From positions 2,728,001 to 2,792,000 of the forward strand of contig JANTUC010000003.1 in assembly GCA_026873275.1 (NCBI GenBank): DNA of 64,000 nt. The letters run 5' to 3'. The position numbers and the translations under genes are program-made. Each line of letters starts with the position of its first letter. The stretch's first letter is position 1. The notes beneath the pieces were generated by a model. That model saw only the letters and a list, made by a program, of their open reading frames with translations, did no database searches and was not told the origin of the DNA. This document shows, piece after piece, positions 24,357 through 35,676 of the stretch. This DNA comes from Pseudopithomyces maydicus (Eukaryota; Ascomycota; Dothideomycetes; Pleosporales; Didymosphaeriaceae).

Positions 24357-25168
24357 GTTAATCAGCAGAGCGAAAGAATGGAGGCTAGCTGGCACGAAAT
24401 GCGACTGTGAATAATCTAAGTGTATGGCCACGTCGACTTTGGGCTCACATCTTCGAGAGTACGACAGGAAAGGGCGCTACCACGAAAGGCAGTTGGTTGT
24501 AGCAGACTGGGCACAGTCACCAACGATGACGCAAAGATCCGCGTGGTCACGTGCGTAAATTCAGCCTTGGGCCCGGGCGCGACCTCTACTTTCTCACGCA
24601 TCATCATGCAAACCTTTGTAGTATCATCTCTATCAAGACGAGCAAAAATATGAGTAATATCCCAGGACACACTATATCAAGTAATATTGTGTGTATCCTC
24701 AAGACTAAATCCAGTTGTGCGGTTCCTCATGTCTGACAGTATACTTACCTGAGTTTAACACGTATTAATTTGTCCTCTAGTGGGAGAGATTACTTTATGG
24801 CTTTTTTCTGATGTGCTGATTTCATCTACTGGCGCTGCTATCGGGTCGATATGTCACCGCCTGGAATGCTCCCCAACGCGCCTTAGTGATACGCACCTTG
24901 CATGGAACCACGTAGCTTTTCGTGCACGATACAATGTAAGCTAGTGTTATTTATATACATTAGTCTTCCCAGTTTATGAATTTCGGAGTGTCTGCTTTCG
25001 AGGAACAAGGCCTGGACACAGAGCAAGAAGCAACTGAAGTACACCGTGCTATTTCCCTGATTGGAGAAAAGTATCATTCTTGACCATGAGGTTTTTTGGC
25101 TAATAGCTTATTGAAAAAAAAAAAGAAAAAGATTCGGGCCTGGCACGTTCCTTCTCGTTCTCATTTCG
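24357..25168. promoter_or_regulatory. Divergent promoter region of RAD4 and the P1B ATPase gene
   Basis: About 810 bases between the two outward-facing starts. No coding potential seen; it presumably holds both promoters. An A-rich tract lies at 25112-25130. Confidence 0.5.
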
Positions 25169-28100
25169 ATGGCAGGCAACTGCTGCTCGTCAGGCAAGTG
25201 CCATGGTGGCTCATCCCAAAAACATCAACCGGAGAAAAAAGCAGCGACTTCACCATCAATATCTTCAGAATCTTCAGGGCCGTCAAACAAACCTCCGGTA
25301 GATCGTGATACGTGTTTGACAGCTTTAGTACGTTCATATGAAGGGCATTCCTCTGTGGAATCTTGCAGTTTCTGCTGACATCTGGAATACAGAAAATGAA
25401 TTGCTGCAAAGATGCCGACGACGGCTCTGACCTGGATAACAGGTCCCTGGTCGGCCCTCGTACACTGTCCGCATCGGCCGTGCCATCGGACTCCAGGCGT
25501 ATCATTCTTAATATTGAAGGTCTCAAATGCGGCTGTTGTGGTGATGGTGGAATCTCACGAGCTCTCGAGCAAATACCTGGAGTACAGAATCACTACGTCA
25601 ATGTTGTTCTTGCGAGAGCTGAATTCGACTTGGACAATGGCCGAACCTCAGTCAACAGGATCAGAAAACGACTCTCGGCTGCCACAGGATACACGTTCAC
25701 ACAATACTTCCAACCGCATGGGCAGATTCTCGACATCATTGTGGATGATCCAGCAGAAATCTCCCGGGTAAAAGTTTGCATCATCCACGTGCGTGATCCT
25801 TTACGCTTACTGATACATAGGCGGGTCGCCCGTACGGCGTAGAATCCATCGAATTCAGTGACAAATCGAACTGGTCTCGTCGAATTTTAAGCGGCCGTAA
25901 CAGCGTAGCGCCCATCTTTAGCCGTATTTCCTCGCCTTTGTCGGCACCGTCGCCGCCACCGTCACCTTCACCCAGAACCTCTGCTTCTCTCGGACGTAAG
26001 GTCCCTTTAAGGCGATGTTCAATGGCCAACCCGTTGAAAACACGGCAAACTGTGCGGATTGAATATAACGCGCAGCGACTTGGAGCTCGAAATGTACTGC
26101 GCTATTATGAACGATGGATAGGTGAAGAAATTCACCTCGCGCCATCATCGCTGCATCCAAGGCTCGCAGCTGGATCAAGTCATACCATTCGTGCCTCGTT
26201 GATATTTCTTCTATCCGCCCTTTTTACTGTCCCGGTCGTCGTCTTCGCTTGGTCCTCCATCGAGCGGAATAGGCTCATTTATACCCACCTCTCACTAGCG
26301 TTTGCGAGTGTCGTCCAGATCATCGCAATGTGGGAGTTTCTACCAGGTGAGCAGTTGTATCTTTGAAAACCAGTGAAACTGCAGAGTACTGAATTCTTTC
26401 GCTAAAAGATGCTTGTCGTACCCTGGTATATGCTCGAAGATTCAACATGGATTTTCTGATTGCTCTCAGCACCACTGTGGCATACACATTCAGCGTCATC
26501 TCTTATACACGGGAAATGAAAGGGAAACCCCTAGAGACGGGCTCTTTTTTGAGACCTCTACTCTACTGGTGTCTCTTATACTTCTAGGACGAGTCGTCAG
26601 CGAATTTGCCCGTTCAAGGGCTGCCAGATCGGTACGTTTCATTTCCGATTCTCTTAGAAAATTAAGCTATACAGAGAAACCTATTTTCCCGACGACGCCA
26701 AAACAAGCATTTTGATGCTAATAGAGTGGTAAATCGTCATTTGTTGACCTCGTTGACATCTTCTTTATAGGTCTCTTTTCGTTCTCTTCAAGTCGACGAA
26801 GCGCATCTGGTCTTATCCTCAGAAACCCCCGGCGAAAACACTCGCTTGATCGATGCTCGTCTACTACAGTATGGCGATGCATTCAAGGTCTTTCCAGAGA
26901 CACGAATAGTCACCGATGGCACAGTGATACACGGCGGCTCTGAAGTGGACGAATCGATGATAACAGGAGAGACTTTACCTGTCGCAAAAGGAAAAGGTTC
27001 ACGGGTACATGCTGGAACAAACAACGGTAGCGGGACACTTATCGTTGCACTTACCAAGCTACCCCATGAAAACACCATTAGCAACATTGCCACGTTGGTC
27101 GAAAATGCGGAGCTCACGAAACCTGGATCCCAGGCGATCGCTGACCGCATTGCTACATGGTTCGTGCCCGTGATCACTGTAATCGCGTTTTCGGTGTTCA
27201 TCATATGGATGTTGGTTGAAAGGTGTGTTGCAATCTTCTTCGTGCCACCCACAACGAGCGATACAATTACTTCCGTGCTTACTTTGTCGCCTTCCCAGTT
27301 ACTATTGCCACGCAGACCGTGATCATGCGGCCATCACGGCTTTCACATACGCGATAGCCACTTTCGTTGTCTCGTGCCCATGTGCTATCGGCCTAGCTGT
27401 CCCTATGGTAGTGCTGATAGCCAGTGGGGTAGCAGCGCGTTGTGGCATCATTTTTAGAGATCCACAAAAGTTGGAAACGGCACGAGCTGTGACCGACGTC
27501 GTGTTTGACAAGACAGGAACTTTGACTACCGGCAATCTCAGTGTAGCGTGAGTCTGGCTGGGATCTCTCTGCGATAATGGGCTAAAACCGCTGCAGGAGA
27601 GAAATATATACAAATGGGCCCGAGGAAGAGACCAGAAAGACGATCTTAGGACTGCTCAGTGGAATGAAGCACCCGGTCGCAGAGGCAGTATATGAGTGGA
27701 TACACGGTATGTCTCTTATTGAGTCACTTAACCTAAAACGATATCCGTGATTCGGAAAAAAAAAGAAAAACGGTCGTGTGCAGTTATTGATTTTTGGTGT
27801 AGAACGAGCGGAGAGCTTAAGCCCTATCAGTATGAGCAGAGTCCAGAGCTTCCCAGGAGAAGGCCTCGAGGGAACGACCCAAGGTGGACATCACACCATT
27901 CGTGCCGGTAATCCAGCATGGCTTCAAATTGAGGAATTATCGCTAGGGCTATCGGAGTCTGAGCTCGATCACTCCTTACTCTGCGTAATCATAGACAACG
28001 TGCACAGAGCGACGTTCCTCCTTAAATCCAGCATCCGCCCTTCCGCCGCCACAACCATCTCCACTCTACAAAAGCGAGGAATCCGCGTCCACATGATAAC

Positions 28101-28599
28101 AGGGGATCACAACGACGCCGCCCAAACCACAGCCAACACTCTCGGCATCCAAGAAACTTTCACAAAAGCCCGCTTGAAGCCCGCTCAGAAAAAGGAATAC
28201 GTAGAGGCTCTCCAGGCGGATTCCAAAACCGTCATGTTCGTAGGCGACGGGACGAACGACGCGGCGGCTCTCAAGGCCGCCGCCATCGGCGTGCATCTCA
28301 ATCAGGGCTCTGACATTGCAAAGTCCGCGGCGGATATCGTGCTCATGAATCCAAACCTGCTGGATATTCTGGTGCTGTTGGATGTCAGTAGAGCGGCGTA
28401 TAGACGCATCGTGCTCAACTTTATTTGGAGCTTTGTGTACAATAGTGCGGCGGTGTTGGCGGCTAGTGGGGCGCTCAGGGTGTGGAGGGTCGAGCCGCAG
28501 TGGGCCGGGTTGGGCGAGTTGGTGAGTGTGTGTCCGGTGGTGGCGGTTGCGTGGAGTATGAAGTGGAAGGGGTATGGGAAGAGGTATAGAGAGGTGTGA
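25169..28599 (+). CDS. P1B-type heavy-metal ATPase (Cu/Cd exporter, PCA1-like), one-base frameshift
   Basis: Proposed exons: 25169-25327, 25393-25767, 25821-26346, 26409-26631, 26771-27222, 27299-27547, 27597-27706, 27803-28599. The acceptor at 25392 could instead be 25368. The N-terminus is Cys-rich (NCCSSGKCHGG; KMNCCKDADD). An HMA-type domain carries GLKCGCC in place of the usual MTCxxC. Later motifs are DESMITGE (actuator), SCPCAIGLAVPMV (metal-binding membrane helix), DKTGTLTTG (phosphorylation Asp), GDGTNDAAAL (hinge) and a tail of two membrane helices ending GLGELVSVCPVV. It should pump Cu+, Cd2+ or a similar ion out of the cytosol at ATP cost. In exon 4 the frame slips at the T6 run 26545-26550 (GSF to FETSTLLVSL); one more T repairs it and fixes the next splice phase. 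About 963 residues. Confidence 0.9.
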
Positions 28600-28933
28600 G
28601 GGGGTTGTGAGAGGTGGGTTGTTGGATTTTTAACTGTTATTTATTGATGGAAAGTTGCTAGAGATTGTAGTCTGTTAATTGATATACTTTCCAACGAGGC
28701 GTTAAGATTGTAGCGCTCTTCAATAGACGGCTGGCGCTCTGTCGGGACAATTGATGATTAAAACCGATTCTTCTAGATCATTCCATTTGTCCAATTCTAC
28801 TTGGGATGCTACTTTTCAAAAGATGCCCGCTGCTTTTGATATTCCTTGCCAAAGCCAAGCTCTCCAAAGATCCGTCAAGAATCCATGCTATGCAGGCCAA
28901 CTACATCGTGGTATCATGCGTTTCCCAACCCGT
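28600..28933. other. Convergent 3' flanks
   Basis: AT-rich spacer between convergent genes; no gene supported. Confidence 0.5.
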
Positions 28934-30554
28934 TTACATAATGACCTCGTTCGAGACATCCTACGTGACGTTAGCGTTCACAATCATCTTCTCAAATCGA
29001 CACAGGCACAACTTACCCTCTTCAACTCCTTGTACGGCAGGCACACGCAGTTCTGCACGCGTACCTCATCGCCGACACCGCAGTCCTTGCCCAGGATCGT
29101 GATGCTCTGCACCTTGACGCCGTTCTTAACGATGCTCGTGCTGTGGCTCGTGATGGGCGTGGGGTACCCTCCACACGCGCCCAAGCACCGATCTTGCTGT
29201 GCCAGCCGACAATCGAGTACATGACGCAGGCGTCGTGCTTGATCTCGGAGTCCTCGAGGACGATGGTCTCCTTGACGCGGACGCCGGCGCCGATGACGCA
29301 GCGCGCGCCGATGGACACGTTGGGGCCGATCTTGGCGGTGGGGTCCACCTGCGCGGAGGGGTGGATGTACACGGGGGGAATGATGTTAGCGGAGGGCTTT
29401 GCGAGCTCCTCGGAGCCGGTCTGGAAGGCCTTTGTGAGGTAGAGGGCGTTTGCGGGGACGGCGGAGCCGGCCGTCTTGATCTGGCGCCAGAAGTCCTTGG
29501 TCTCGAGGACGAAGAATTGGCGACTGTCTGCGATGTCGGAGAGGACGTCCTGCTCGAGGCGGACGACGGTGTTCTCCTTGTCTTCTTCGTCGTCCTGGCC
29601 GGCGTAGTAGGAGGAGTCGAGGTTCTCGGAGGAGGGGTAGGAGAGGAGGCGGGGGCGCTCGGTGCGGCGCTTGATGGCGCTGCGGATGGCGGGGAAGATG
29701 CACTCGGTGGCGAAGAGGTAGACACCGCAGTTGATGAGGTTGGAGATCTGACCCTCTGGCTTCTCGACGTAGTGGAGGACGCGCTTCGTGTGGGTGTCCG
29801 ACACGATGCAGCCGAAGTTGCTGGCCGACTCGCTCGCGACTCTGGTGCCCAGCATGACGGCCTCGGCGTCCTTGTCCTCGAACAGCTTGAGCATGTCGTT
29901 GAGCGGGAACGACGAGCAGACGTCGGCGTTGAGCACGAAGAACCTGTCGGGCTTGCCCTTGAGGATCACATCGCGGAAGTGGTAGAGACCGCCTGCGGTG
30001 CCCAATGCCTGATATTCTCGGAGGTACTTGACGGTGAGCTGGGGGAAGCTGTTGGAGATGGTGTTGATGAAGGGCTGGAAGACGGATTCCTCGTAGTAGC
30101 CGACGATGAAAACCTCCTTGATCTCGGGGACGTTCGCAACGGCACGGAAGCAGTGCTCGATGATGGGGTGACCGGCGACGGGGAAGAGGGGCTGTTGTGG
30201 GTAAGCAAATGTTGACGACCGGATACCAGCCAGCGTATCAATTGCGAGGTACTGCGGCAGTGAATGCAGTCACCAGGCTTTTGCTCTCGTAGACATGCGG
30301 ATTCAGTATCCCCCTTGATTGAGGATCCTTCGCTGTCAACAAACACAACCGCCCCCACCAAGGGAGTATTTCCACCACTGCCTCCCAGACTCTCTTTCGC
30401 CTCATATGCAATTGCGACTCACCTTGGGCAGCTCCATAGACAACGGCCTGAACCGTGTACCTCTAGACGGACCTCCCACCAGAATCACGGCTTTGGTGGT
30501 CTGGCCACTGGGCCCCTTGGGCCTGCTGGCGAGCGAGGGCGGCTGGAGGCTCAT
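28934..30554 (-). CDS. GMPPA: Mannose-1-phosphate guanylyltransferase alpha-like (GMPPA-type), one-base frameshift
   Basis: Exons are 30423-30554, 29017-30191 and 28934-28960. Exon 1 begins MSLQPPSLASRPKGP and holds the nucleotide-binding motif VILVGGPSRGTRFRPLS. Exon 2 continues with PLFPVAGHPIIEH, GTAGGLYHFRD and FFVLNADVCSSFP. It ends in left-handed beta-helix hexapeptides (VYIHPSAQVDPTAKIGPNVS, GARCVIGAGVRV). The tiny last exon supplies the tail DVSNEVIM. GMPPA-type subunits are usually regulatory partners of the GDP-mannose-forming enzyme in glycosylation. The frame slips at the plus-strand G4 run 29161-29164 (VEGT to PITSHSTSIVKNGV). One more base gives 444 residues and the right phase for the last splice. 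The first intron (30192-30422) is long for this window. Confidence 0.88.
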
Positions 30555-30986
30555 ATTGACGGGTTTTCTTTGTAGTGACTTGTTGGGTATTCGATTGCGA
30601 TGTGCAGCGGTGGACAGGAGAGAAGAGGACACGAAGAATAGTGTTCTGGCCGCACAGCTGTCGGACCCTTGAAATTCAATAGCGCAGCACCAGTCCCGCG
30701 TCAGGTGCGAGCCGCGTGGGGCGGTGAGGGGTCTTGGCGCCTCGTCATGGTAGGAGCCGCAGATGATTTCCCCACCATGTCTAGCGTTGTTGCAAGTGCA
30801 CTGTATCGTGTACCGTTGTCTGTATTCTTGGACGGTCACTTGGCCGGCTTTTTCCCACAGTAATCAGGTTTGCTGGTGTCTGGATAACCTTGTGAATTAA
30901 TGATACATATATGTTTGACCAGCTACAGTCAGTATAGCACATGTACTTTTACAGCCTTACGTATACACACGGAGGGCATGAGCTGC
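30555..30986. promoter_or_regulatory. GMPPA-like promoter and COQ5 3' flank
   Basis: Tandem minus-strand genes flank this 432-base gap; no gene supported. Confidence 0.5.
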
Positions 30987-32009
30987 TCACGATGGCTTCA
31001 CGCCCTTGTGTATAGCGGCAATTCCTCCAGTCAGGTCTTCCCAACCTTGTCCTGGGACCAAGAACCCTGCGTCCTTGATCATATCCCTGAACTCGGTCTG
31101 GCTAGGGAACCTCTCAATGCTCTCGACCAAGTACTGGTAACTGTCCCTGTCTCCGGCAACCAGCTGTCCAATCAAAGGAATGGCGCTGAAGCTCCAGCGC
31201 TTGTATACAGCATCAAATGCAGTATTGTTCACCTTGGAGAACTCAAGCACAGCAAAGACACCGCCAGGCTTCAACACCCGGTATGCCTCCCGTATGGCTA
31301 CATCCTTGTGTGTGAAGTTCCTGATACCGAAAGCAACCGTGTATAGATCGATGCTGTTGTCTGGGATCATGTCGAGCTTCTCGGCATTCGCTTCGATGAA
31401 GTCAAGTCGTGGCGACCGCGCATACGGCGTCTCAAGCGCGCGCCTCCTTCCCTCTGCCAACATATCCGGGTTGATGTCCGCAACCGTGACCTTTGTGTGC
31501 GCATCGTTGTTGATGGTGGATGCGTGATCGAGCATACGGAAGGCAATATCACCGGTTCCGCCAGCGATGTCGAGGATGTTCCAACCCTTTTGCTCAGAGG
31601 GCCCGGAGGTGAGCGGATTACGGCCGGGGTTAAGGTTTCGCACAAAGTGGTCTTTCCAGAGACGGTGGATGCCGAGGGACATGAGGTCGTTCATCGTATC
31701 GTAGGAGGAGGCTACCGAGGAAAAGACTCCGCGTACTGTTGGGGTGAGCTATAGCCGGGAGCAATTGGAGTCAATTGACATCGACGTACCTTTCTGCTCT
31801 TTCAGAGCCTCCGCAACGGTCTGGAATCCAAAGTGCGTCGTCCCATCCTCCCGTTGTGTACTTTTCGGCGGTGTTTGCTGCTGCTGCTGTGTTTGCCGCG
31901 AGGTGCAGCGGAAGCACCGATATTGCTCGCTGCCGACAGCTCCAGCCCTCCGCGCGCTGCCCGCGAGCAGCTGTCTCTTGAGTATCGCACTGGCTGGTTG
32001 CACGTTCAT
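30987..32009 (-). CDS. COQ5: Ubiquinone biosynthesis C-methyltransferase COQ5
   Basis: Exons are 31790-32009 and 30987-31735, giving 322 residues. The N-terminus (MNVQPASAILKRQLLAGSAR) is basic and amphipathic, a mitochondrial targeting sequence. It is followed by HFGFQTVAEALK and, across the splice, VRGVFSSVASSYDTMND. The SAM-binding motif I is NILDIAGGTGDIAFR; post-motifs are FIEANAEKLDM, YTVAFGIRNFTH and YRVLKPGGVFAVLEFSKV. COQ5 methylates the ring of the coenzyme Q precursor inside the matrix, in the CoQ synthome. The frame is intact. It is divergent from the BCKDH E1-alpha gene with 244 bases between starts. Confidence 0.95.
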
Positions 32010-32253
32010 GTTCGCTGGTGGTTTGATCTCACGACCAATTGGCGCGACATCGAACTTTCCGAAACCGCGCGGACACGTGAGACGCTAGCGGCGGTACTGA
32101 CTAAGCTGACGTTTGGCAAGGATCCCTGCGGCAACTGAGGATTTGGCGGCTGAGCCGACGCTGACCGAACCGAGCTCCAGCAGTCTCCCCAGGATTGATC
32201 CCCCACGACTAAATCCCCGCTGGCGCCCGCGGCCACAATGTAATCTTCTCACA
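32010..32253. promoter_or_regulatory. Bidirectional promoter COQ5 / BCKDH E1-alpha
   Basis: 244 bases separate two head-to-head starts, both for mitochondrial proteins. Shared control is an inference from the geometry; no element was identified. Confidence 0.6.
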
Positions 32254-33802
32254 ATGGCACTTCGTTCTGTACCGCGTCGATTGGGTGGCAAGGCCTTGAG
32301 GAGAGCAGCTCTGGGCCAGAACGCTTCACAGGCATCACCGAGAGTAGTACCAGCATGGCAGGCACGTAGAAATGTTGCATCAACACCAACAGCGGAAAAG
32401 TAAGGCAGTGATTGTTCTGCTTGGTCGTTATTGTGTCTGACAGAAATAACAGAGTCTTATTCCCTGGTGCTCTGAACAGCGAGTTCACCAACAACCTCGA
32501 ATTCCTACAGCCCTCCAAGAACAAAGCCATATCCACATTTCGGGTGCTGGATCAATATGGACACGTCTTGAACAAGGAGAAGGGTGTTGACACCACGGAT
32601 GAAGAGGCATTGGAACTTTACCAACATATGGTGCGGTGTATGATACCTCTCCGGGTCCGATAAACAGCAGTTCCGGGCTAATTCCCCCAGTGAACATTAT
32701 GGATTTGATCATGTTCGAAGCCCAACGGCAAGGTCGACTGAGTTTCTACATGGTACTTCAACACCCTTCTGCCAATCTGATGTTTTCTAATACATGGATA
32801 GGTCTCGACTGGCGAAGAAGGTATATCCGTTGGCTCTGCCAGCGCCCTTAACCCACGCGATCCAGTCTTCTGTCAGTATCGTGAAGCCGGAGTTTTCATG
32901 CAACGCGGCTACACATTAGACCAGTTCATGGCCCAGCTTTTCTCCAACTGTGAAGACTCTGGCCACGGCCGTAACATGCCCATTCACTTTGGCTCCCGCG
33001 AACTACACATCCGCACGGTTTCATCAGCGCTAGCAACACAGCTGCCACACGCTGCCGGTGCCGCATATGCCGTCAAACTCCAGAATCAGCAAAACCCAGA
33101 AGCAGAACCTCGCGTGGCCGTCACATACTTTGGCGAGGGCGCGGCAAGCGAGGGCGATTTCCATGCTGCACTTAACATCGCAGCGACAAGACAGGCACCG
33201 TGCATCTTCATCTGCAGAAACAACGGATATGCGATCTCCACCCCAACAAGCGACCAGTATCGTGGCGACGGGATAGCGTCTCGCGGGGCAGGCTACGGCA
33301 TCGACACACTCCGCGTCGACGGCAACGACATCTTTGCCGTCCGCGCCGCCACCAAAGCCGCCCGCAAGCTCGCCCTCACCGACGGCGGTCGCCCCGTCCT
33401 CATTGAGATGATGGCCTACCGCGTCGGCCACCACTCCACCTCGGACGACTCGTACGCGTACCGCCAAAAGGTCGAGGTCGAAGACTGGAAGCGCCGCGAC
33501 AATCCCATCACCAGACTAAGAAAGTGGATGGAGGACCGGGGTATTTGGAACGAGGACAAGGAGAGGAAAATACGGAGCCAGCTAAGGAAGGACGTCCTGA
33601 CTGCGTTTGATAGGGCGGAGAAGAAGAAGAAGCCGAAGATGAGGCATGCGTTTGATGATGTGTGGGAGGATATTACTGAGGAGCAAAGGGCGCATGTGCA
33701 GGAGCTGAAGGATATTTTGACGAGATACCCGAAAGAGTACGATGTTAGCCAGTATGAGGGGGTGTGGCGTCGTTGGATGAGCTGTTGGAGAGAAAGAAGT
33801 AG
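32254..33802 (+). CDS. Branched-chain 2-oxoacid dehydrogenase E1 alpha subunit, one-base frameshift
   Basis: Exons are 32254-32399, 32444-32637, 32691-32752 and 32802-33802. The N-terminus (MALRSVPRRLGGKALRRAAL) is a mitochondrial presequence. Family blocks are FRVLDQYGHVL, GEEGISVGSASAL, SGHGRNMPIHFGS, TYFGEGAASEGDFHAALN (TPP/Mg site), CRNNGYAIST and the phosphorylation loop RVGHHSTSDDSYAYR. The enzyme decarboxylates branched-chain keto acids with E1 beta in the matrix. Near the end the frame slips at the G5 run 33758-33762. With a sixth G the protein ends GGVASLDELLERKK at 33802, as expected for the family, about 467 residues. Without it, translation runs into the 3' flank to 33857. Confidence 0.93.
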
Positions 33803-34195
33803 AGTTTTGGATGTAAATGCTGGAATAGAAATAGATCATAAATATACAGATCTTTAAAATAGCATTCATGGCGTCTTATCCTTATGAGATTCATATCGGA
33901 CTAGTAACTCGTCAACAAGTCATCTGAATTATGCGAAAGAGTTTAGAATCACCATTTGTTGATTCGTCGGCAAACAGAAAGCCAATCCAGTACCGCACAT
34001 GACAATGATACAGGTAAGCTAGCCGTTCTTAGTAAAAATGACCCCACAGATACGAACACCCCAGATCGGCTTGATAGGGTAACCCACTCTCGACGAGTCA
34101 CGTCAAGTCACATACATTTAACAACCAGAGTATCACATCTGAATAGATAACCGGTATAGTCGAGTACAACTCATCAAACAAAAGATCCATCCAAG
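33803..34195. other. Intergenic
   Basis: 3' flank of the E1 alpha gene and promoter of the oxygenase. Nothing further recognised. Confidence 0.5.
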
Positions 34196-35310
34196 ATGAC
34201 CGAGACCCAACCCCTCAACAACACCCACCCTCCAACTCCCCCACCCTCCCCATCATCGACATATCCCCCTTCCTCAACCCCTCTTCCTCCCCAGAATCCC
34301 TCGCAAGAACCTCAACCGCCATAAACCACGCCTGCACCACCTTCGGCTTCTTCTACCTCACCGGCCACGGCATCCCAGAGTCCAAACTCACCCAAGTCAT
34401 CTCCCTCGCCCGCCAATTCTTCGCCCTTCCGCAGGACCAAAAGGATAATATCAAGAGATATGATGCAGGGGGCAAGGAAGGCGGCGACGGCGCACGAGGC
34501 TACCAGGGCGTTGGCGAGAACGTTACGATGGGGAAGAAGGATATGCATGAAGCTATTGATTTGTATCGGGAGTGGGATCATGCGGCTAGGGAGAGTGGAG
34601 ATGGTGGGGCGGGGACGTGGAAGATGTTAAATGGGAGTAATCTTTGGCCCGAGGAGCCTGCAGAGTTGAAGGACGTGTATGAGGCATATGTGGAGGAGGT
34701 GAAGGGGGTGGGGACCGCGCTGGTGCGGGCGATGGGGCAGGCGTTGGGGCTTCCGGCGCCGGGGGAGGGGCAAGATGAGGAGGAGGAGGATTCGGAGGTC
34801 TTTGTAAGGAACACGGATAAGAGTTTTTGGGTTATGCGTCTCATCGGGTATCCGCCGCTGTCTTCACCGCTCACCGCCGACGCCGACGTATCTTCGCTCT
34901 CCTGCGGCGAACACACAGACTACGGCTGCGTCACCCTCCTCCTCGCGGATCCCACGCCCGGCGCTCTCCAGGTTCTTCTCAAAGACGGCAAGACGTGGAT
35001 CGATGCAGATCCGGTGCCTGGCGCGTTTGTGGTCAACATTGGAGACATGATTGAGCGGTGGACGAATGGGATTTGGAAGAGTACGAAGCATAGGGTTGTG
35101 CATAGGGGGCTGGGGTATAGGGTTTCGGTGCCGTTTTTCTTCGAGCCGAATTTTGGGGCGGTGGTCAAACCGTTGAGGAGGTGTGTGGAGAGGAGTGGGA
35201 GGGCTGAGGTGCATGTCGGGAGTACGTATGGGGAGCATCTCTTGGGGAAGGTGGGGGGAATTTTTATGGTGGGGATGGGGGGTGTGATGAGTTTGGGCTT
35301 GGGTGGGTAG
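34196..35310 (+). CDS. 2-oxoglutarate/Fe(II)-dependent oxygenase, one-base frameshift near the start
   Basis: The ATG at 34196 leads into MTETQPLNNTHPPTPP, then the frame slips at the C5 run 34238-34242. The other frame continues LPIIDISPFLN, INHACTTFGFFYLTGHGIP, the DIOX_N region of isopenicillin-N-synthase-like enzymes. The catalytic core is intact: LSCGEHTDYGCVTLL supplies HxD, NIGDMIERWTNG is the structural motif, and KHRVVHRG plus YRVSVPFFFEPN supplies the distal His and RxS. Substrate unknown; likely a soluble oxidative enzyme of specialised or general metabolism. A second slip may exist in the G6 run near 35250, where one more G would convert VGGIFM to VGGNFY, closer to the family. Base composition flips between C-rich and G-rich blocks several times. 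Confidence 0.85.
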
Positions 35311-35395
35311 ATTGAATCAGTGGATTGGATCAGTGGATTGGATCAGTGGATTGGATCAGTGAATTGGATGGGTGGATTGGATAGTGGAATTGAAT
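35311..35395 (+). repeat. Short tandem repeat, 13-base unit
   Basis: Directly after the oxygenase gene, a unit of the form TGGATTGGATCAG is repeated about three to four times exactly and then decays. It lies in the 3' untranslated region or flank. Confidence 0.85.
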
Positions 35396-35676
35396 AGGTG
35401 CAGTTGAGAGGGAGCTGTCCTAAATCGACTTGAATTTGTTAATGGACTTGCGTACACTTGCTTTATGCTGTGAAGTGGGGGGCATATTGTTTGTCACATC
35501 TGCCTTTCTGTCTGTTTACCGAGCGTTTCTTTTTTATTATTTTTCACCAATTGGACTGGTTTCAGGAGCGACAATAAGAAGCCATGCTCGAGGTCATCCA
35601 CTACACGCAGCTGTGCAAAAGCGGGTTTTTTAAGGCCCAAAATCTTCATGTTCTTCTATAAAGAATCAAGACCCTA
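35396..35676. other. Convergent 3' flanks
   Basis: Short spacer; no gene supported. Confidence 0.5.

Noticed and set aside
29199..30215. 338-codon plus-strand frame opposite the GMPPA-like gene
   Set aside because: Gly/Val/Glu/Leu-rich antisense shadow; the minus strand has clear family motifs.
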